NCBI RefSeq assembly: GCF_042477335.2 | Contig: NC_091247.1 | Span: 12,439,001 to 12,503,000 of the forward strand | DNA length: 64,000 nt | From: Ovis canadensis | Lineage: Eukaryota > Chordata > Mammalia > Artiodactyla > Bovidae | Direction of reading: 5' to 3' | Made by a program: the position numbers and the translations under genes | Notes under the pieces: generated by a model | The model's input: only the letters and a program-made list of their open reading frames with translations | What the model was told of the DNA's origin: nothing | The model's database searches: none | Shown: positions 60,481 through 64,000 of the stretch, in pieces | Layout of the letters: each line of letters begins with the position of its first letter | Numbering within the stretch: position 1 is the stretch's first letter

Positions 60481-63400
60481 ATTCAGGCTGGAGAGAATTA
60501 GGATAACTGGTTGCTTGAAAGAGTGTGGAAGGAGTGGGTGCTGAAGTGTGAGGAAAGCCTGGAAAACTTTGGGTCTTGAGAGACTAAAGGAGCCACCATG
60601 TTTTGGGTCAGTGAAAGTATGTGGAAGGGCAGAGTGTAGAATTTGGGGGAGAAAAAACCCTAAAGGGAGAGGATTAAATTACTGCCTTAGAGGAACTGGA
60701 GAGTGTGTGAGGGTGTGTGTAGATCCTGGAATGATGTTAATGGAAAATGGAGGACATTAAGCCCTTTACCGTATATGAAAGTTCATGCTTCTAGGATCAG
60801 AGAGATCAGGAAGCCTTGATTTTAGTTCCAGAACCCAGTGAATGGGGATGGGATAAGGGAGAGCTGAGTACACACTCCCAGGTTAGAGGAGCTGTGGGTG
60901 GAGTGTCATTCTAGCACATTGCCCTGATGAGTGGGCAAATAGAGGAGCCACGCAGGGTCAAGAGGAGAGCACCTGGAGTGAATAGAAGCAGGACTACAGC
61001 AGGTTCAGGGCAGGTTTCTTTGTGAAGATTCTGCAAAAGAGCAGGGCCTAGCGTGTTTGAGGGCTGTGTATCAGAGGGAGGAAAGGATACCTTGGTGCGG
61101 TGTATCAGATACCTTGGTGCTTTCTGGGTAATAGGGCAGTTTTCAGGCATTTGAGTGATGTAATATCTCAGTCCCATGCTAGAGGCAGACAGAGGTAATG
61201 TATTAAATACATCCAGCTTCTAAAAGTGGCAGGAATGGAGCTTTATGACTTTCAAGGTGGAGATAACAGATCCTCGGTTGTCTCCCAAATAGTTCAAGTC
61301 AAATTTATTAATAGAGGCTTTTGGATTTTCTGTTATTTTAATTTGAGTTGGGGAGTGCGGTGTTAGCTTTATTGAGGAAAGACTTTGGGGGTTATGTGGA
61401 CATATGAAATCACCTTTAGGTGTTTGAACACAGACTTTTCAGCAAGTCTTGTTCAGTGTTCTGCGGCTTGTGTTAGATTCTTTGGGATTTGAAAGGATTA
61501 AGGAAACTGCTTTGAGACTGCCTCAGTAAGCAGTGTTTTCTAGAATCTTGGAAAGCGATTTCCTTTTTGATAGTTGAAGGTTCAGTCTTGTCAGATTTTG
61601 CAAAAAAAAAAAATTATTTCATCATGTTGTAGATGTAGCTTCAATTATTGCTTTGTGGGCTTCGGGTAGTGTTTAATGTGGTACCTAGTATGATCTCACA
61701 TGAAAGGTCTTCTTTGGTACCTTGGGAAGCTTTCTGGGTTGATTAGTTTTCTTCTTTTGTCCATTTAGGAAGTATCTAAATTGTTAGTTTGAATAATGCA
61801 GCCATTGTGAGTTCAAATAAGTTTGAGTGGAAGTGGGAATCTTGCCTAAACATAATGAGGCTGAACAGAACACCACATTTTAAGTAATCTCTATCTGTAA
61901 GTATAAATATTTTAAAAATAAACTGGAAACCAATCATTTTTAAAATCCAAATTTGAAGTGTATCATGAAGGCAGCAAAATAATGCTCTAAAGGCATTGCT
62001 GTAAGATTTTATTTTTGGAGGGCAAAGTTTTTAAAAATATAGATGCCTTTTATTGAAATTCTTAGCAGTGTTTTGAGATTTGATGCATGTATTTAATGTA
62101 ATTATAATGAACATGTTTGACCCCTTTGGCTTCCTGGCAGAGAATTTGAGCAGTAAGGTATAAGATGAATAGAGTGACCTTTGAAAATTGTTTCCCATTT
62201 GACTGTTGTTTTCTCTTTGTATTTTTTAAGTCCATTGTGTTGGTTCATTTAATTGATTTGGAGCAAGCAGTATTTCCTTGTTCAGAATATTCAATTCTGG
62301 TTTAGTGTTCTGTTTCTATGTATTGTTCCGTGAAGTTCTAAGGTTTGGGATAATTTGTAGGCACTTTAAAATATTATCCTAAGTTTATGAACCAAGGCAA
62401 GCAGGTTGTTTAGACTTTGTAGGCTAAATAATTGGGTCTGGTTTTATTTTCACTGGTGACTTGCTGGACAAGATACTTAATCCCTTTGTGCTTGTTTCTC
62501 CTTCAGAAACCTGACTCTTTATCTGCCTCCCAGGAGAATTGAGATGGTTTATATAAAACAAGTTTAAACCTTTCAGGAAGGTTAGCACTATGTAAGTAGG
62601 GGTAATAGCTGTTATTTCTTTGACTCTTTATTTCATTTTAGCCTGGTCAAATAATAATTGGCATTAGGTGGGTTAGTTTGTAGTGAGAAACTTGGATAGA
62701 GTGAAACTTATGTGAATTTTAGAGATATCTGCAAATTGAAGTTTGTTCATTCTTTGCTCTACTGTCTACTGGTTTTTCCTGGCTCATTTGTGCAGCTAAG
62801 TATTGGTGCTGATTTGAATTCTTGAGTCTAAGCAGAAACTTGTGAGAGACATTCTAAGTATGAATTTCCAGGGACAGAATGTTTTTCATGTCTCAGAGAA
62901 TTCAATTTCTAAATCAGAAATAATACATGTAATACATTTCCCTATGGTTTTTTGTAGAAAATTGATTAATTTTGGGTGACTTGAACAGAAAAATGGAGCT
63001 ATTGCTTCTAGTGGCATTAAGCCTCCTTTTTCAGATTTATTGAATACTTTTTCCTTTTCAAGTTTTAGTTAGCAAATAATCACCGTATCTATTTGACATT
63101 ACTAAGCCCATTGACAGGTTATGCTCTGTTTGTGGGGGAATAATTTTTAAATGCTTTCAAAATGTTTTATTTGGTTTATTGTAAAAAACCTCCAGATTTT
63201 GGTCCTGATTGACATTGCAAAAATGTAAATAGTAAGTTGCTTTATTAGGCATTAATTTGCTTGAGCTTGATAATATGTGAAGCCCTGACAATAGTCTTTC
63301 TATGGTAACTGATCTATTCTTAGTCATTTACTACCTTTTATAACAGTTTGGACACTGTTATCCATCTTACTGCTCTTCTGTTTTCATTTGTTTTGCATGG

Positions 63401-63740
63401 ATCCTTTTATTGGAAAATTGCTTGTTTTTAAAAATTTCTTCAGCTGTAGAAAAACTGTTTCTGACAGGTAATTATGAGAGGCTTCACAGTCTAATTTTAG
63501 AAAACTGTTTATTGAGAGATGTATGTTAAATTTATGTCAGTTAAAATAGAAAGGAATAAAATACTGAGACCAGATTAATGGTGAGCTGAATACTTAAATG
63601 GTTTGAGCCTGAAAGATTTGCAATTCTTTAACTTTTAGGTCATACATTAAATAATAAGGTGACCAAAGGACCTGATTTGTCACTTTCATGCTTTTTATTT
63701 CTTGTCTTGAGGGTCCTTTAAGTGTATCATTTTTTTCAAG
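60481..63740 (+). other. Presumed intron 1, repeat-poor
   Basis: About 3.3 kb of increasingly AT-rich DNA with no recognised transposon, exon or long frame. One A run lies at about 61602-61611. In contrast with the 58 kb to the left, no SINE interrupts it. Assignment as intron follows from the promoter call. Confidence 0.45.
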
Positions 63741-63749
63741 TTTATTTTT

Positions 63750-64000
63750 TTAAATATAATTTATTTATTTTAATTGGAGGTTAATTACTTAACAATATTG
63801 TATTGGTTTTGCCATACATCAACATGAATCCGCCACAGGTGTACACGTGTTCCCCATCCTGAACCCCCCTCCCACCACCCTCCCCGTACCATCCCTCTGG
63901 GTCATCCCAGTGCACCAGCCCCGAGCATCCTGTATCATGCATCGAACCTGGACTAGTGATTCGTTTCACATATGATATTATACATGTTTCAGTGCCATTC
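63750..64000 (-). mobile_element. Young bovine-type L1, 3' end, running off the window
   Basis: AATTGGAGGTTAATTACTTA, CAATATTGTATTGGTTTTGC, CATACATCAACATGAATCC, CCAGTGCACCAGCCCCGAGC, CTGTATCATGCATCGAACCT and ATTATACATGTTTCAGTGCC match the 3' region of the young ruminant L1 family in reverse with few visible differences. The element continues to the right, so its length and coding state are unknown. Confidence 0.92.

Overview
The window is nuclear DNA from a ruminant, most probably a bovid. The evidence is the repeat content: about 20 tRNA-Glu-derived Bov-tA/ART2A and Bov-A2 SINEs, five pieces of BovB (RTE) LINE, artiodactyl CHR-type tRNA SINEs, and at the right edge the 3' end of a young bovine-type L1. 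Cattle, sheep, goat and deer cannot be told apart by eye. No bacterial, viral or organellar segment is present, and no protein-coding exon could be recognised anywhere. Nearly all open reading frames here are chance frames or translations of repeats.

Layout. Positions 1-58 kb are gene-poor, repeat-dense flank. Old layers (MIR, L2, MER5A, MER20, MLT1 and ERVL-type LTRs, old L1) are repeatedly split by younger CHR SINEs, Bov-tA/Bov-A2 and BovB. Target-site duplications (TSDs) visible in the sequence give the order of insertion in many places. The best-resolved stacks are a BovB inside an older opposite-strand BovB (5.9-8.5 kb), an L1 holding a SINE and an LTR that itself holds two SINEs (27.2-28.8 kb), an L2 holding L1 and CHR-2 with three copies of one target site (36.4-37.7 kb), a 2-kb L2 relic (47.4-49.5 kb), and an L1 holding Bov-A2 and BovB (54.7-56.4 kb).

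The functional centre is at 58.1-59.1 kb: a strong CpG island with GC boxes, a CCAAT box, a CRE-like/E-box composite, CCG repeats and a plausible first-exon splice donor. There is no TATA box. Strong G-over-C skew on the + strand for about 1.4 kb downstream supports + strand transcription, so 58.76-64 kb is probably the start of intron 1. The gene is not identified because its coding exons would lie to the right of the window. This 5.7-kb stretch is almost free of recognisable transposons until the L1 at 63.7 kb.

A second place worth attention is 26.4-26.9 kb, a repeat-free stretch that keeps about 22 CpGs in 480 bp and looks like a candidate distal regulatory element. I found no evidence for a novel enzyme system, CRISPR-like array or other undescribed machinery. 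The interesting material is promoter architecture, nested-transposon history and unstable simple repeats.
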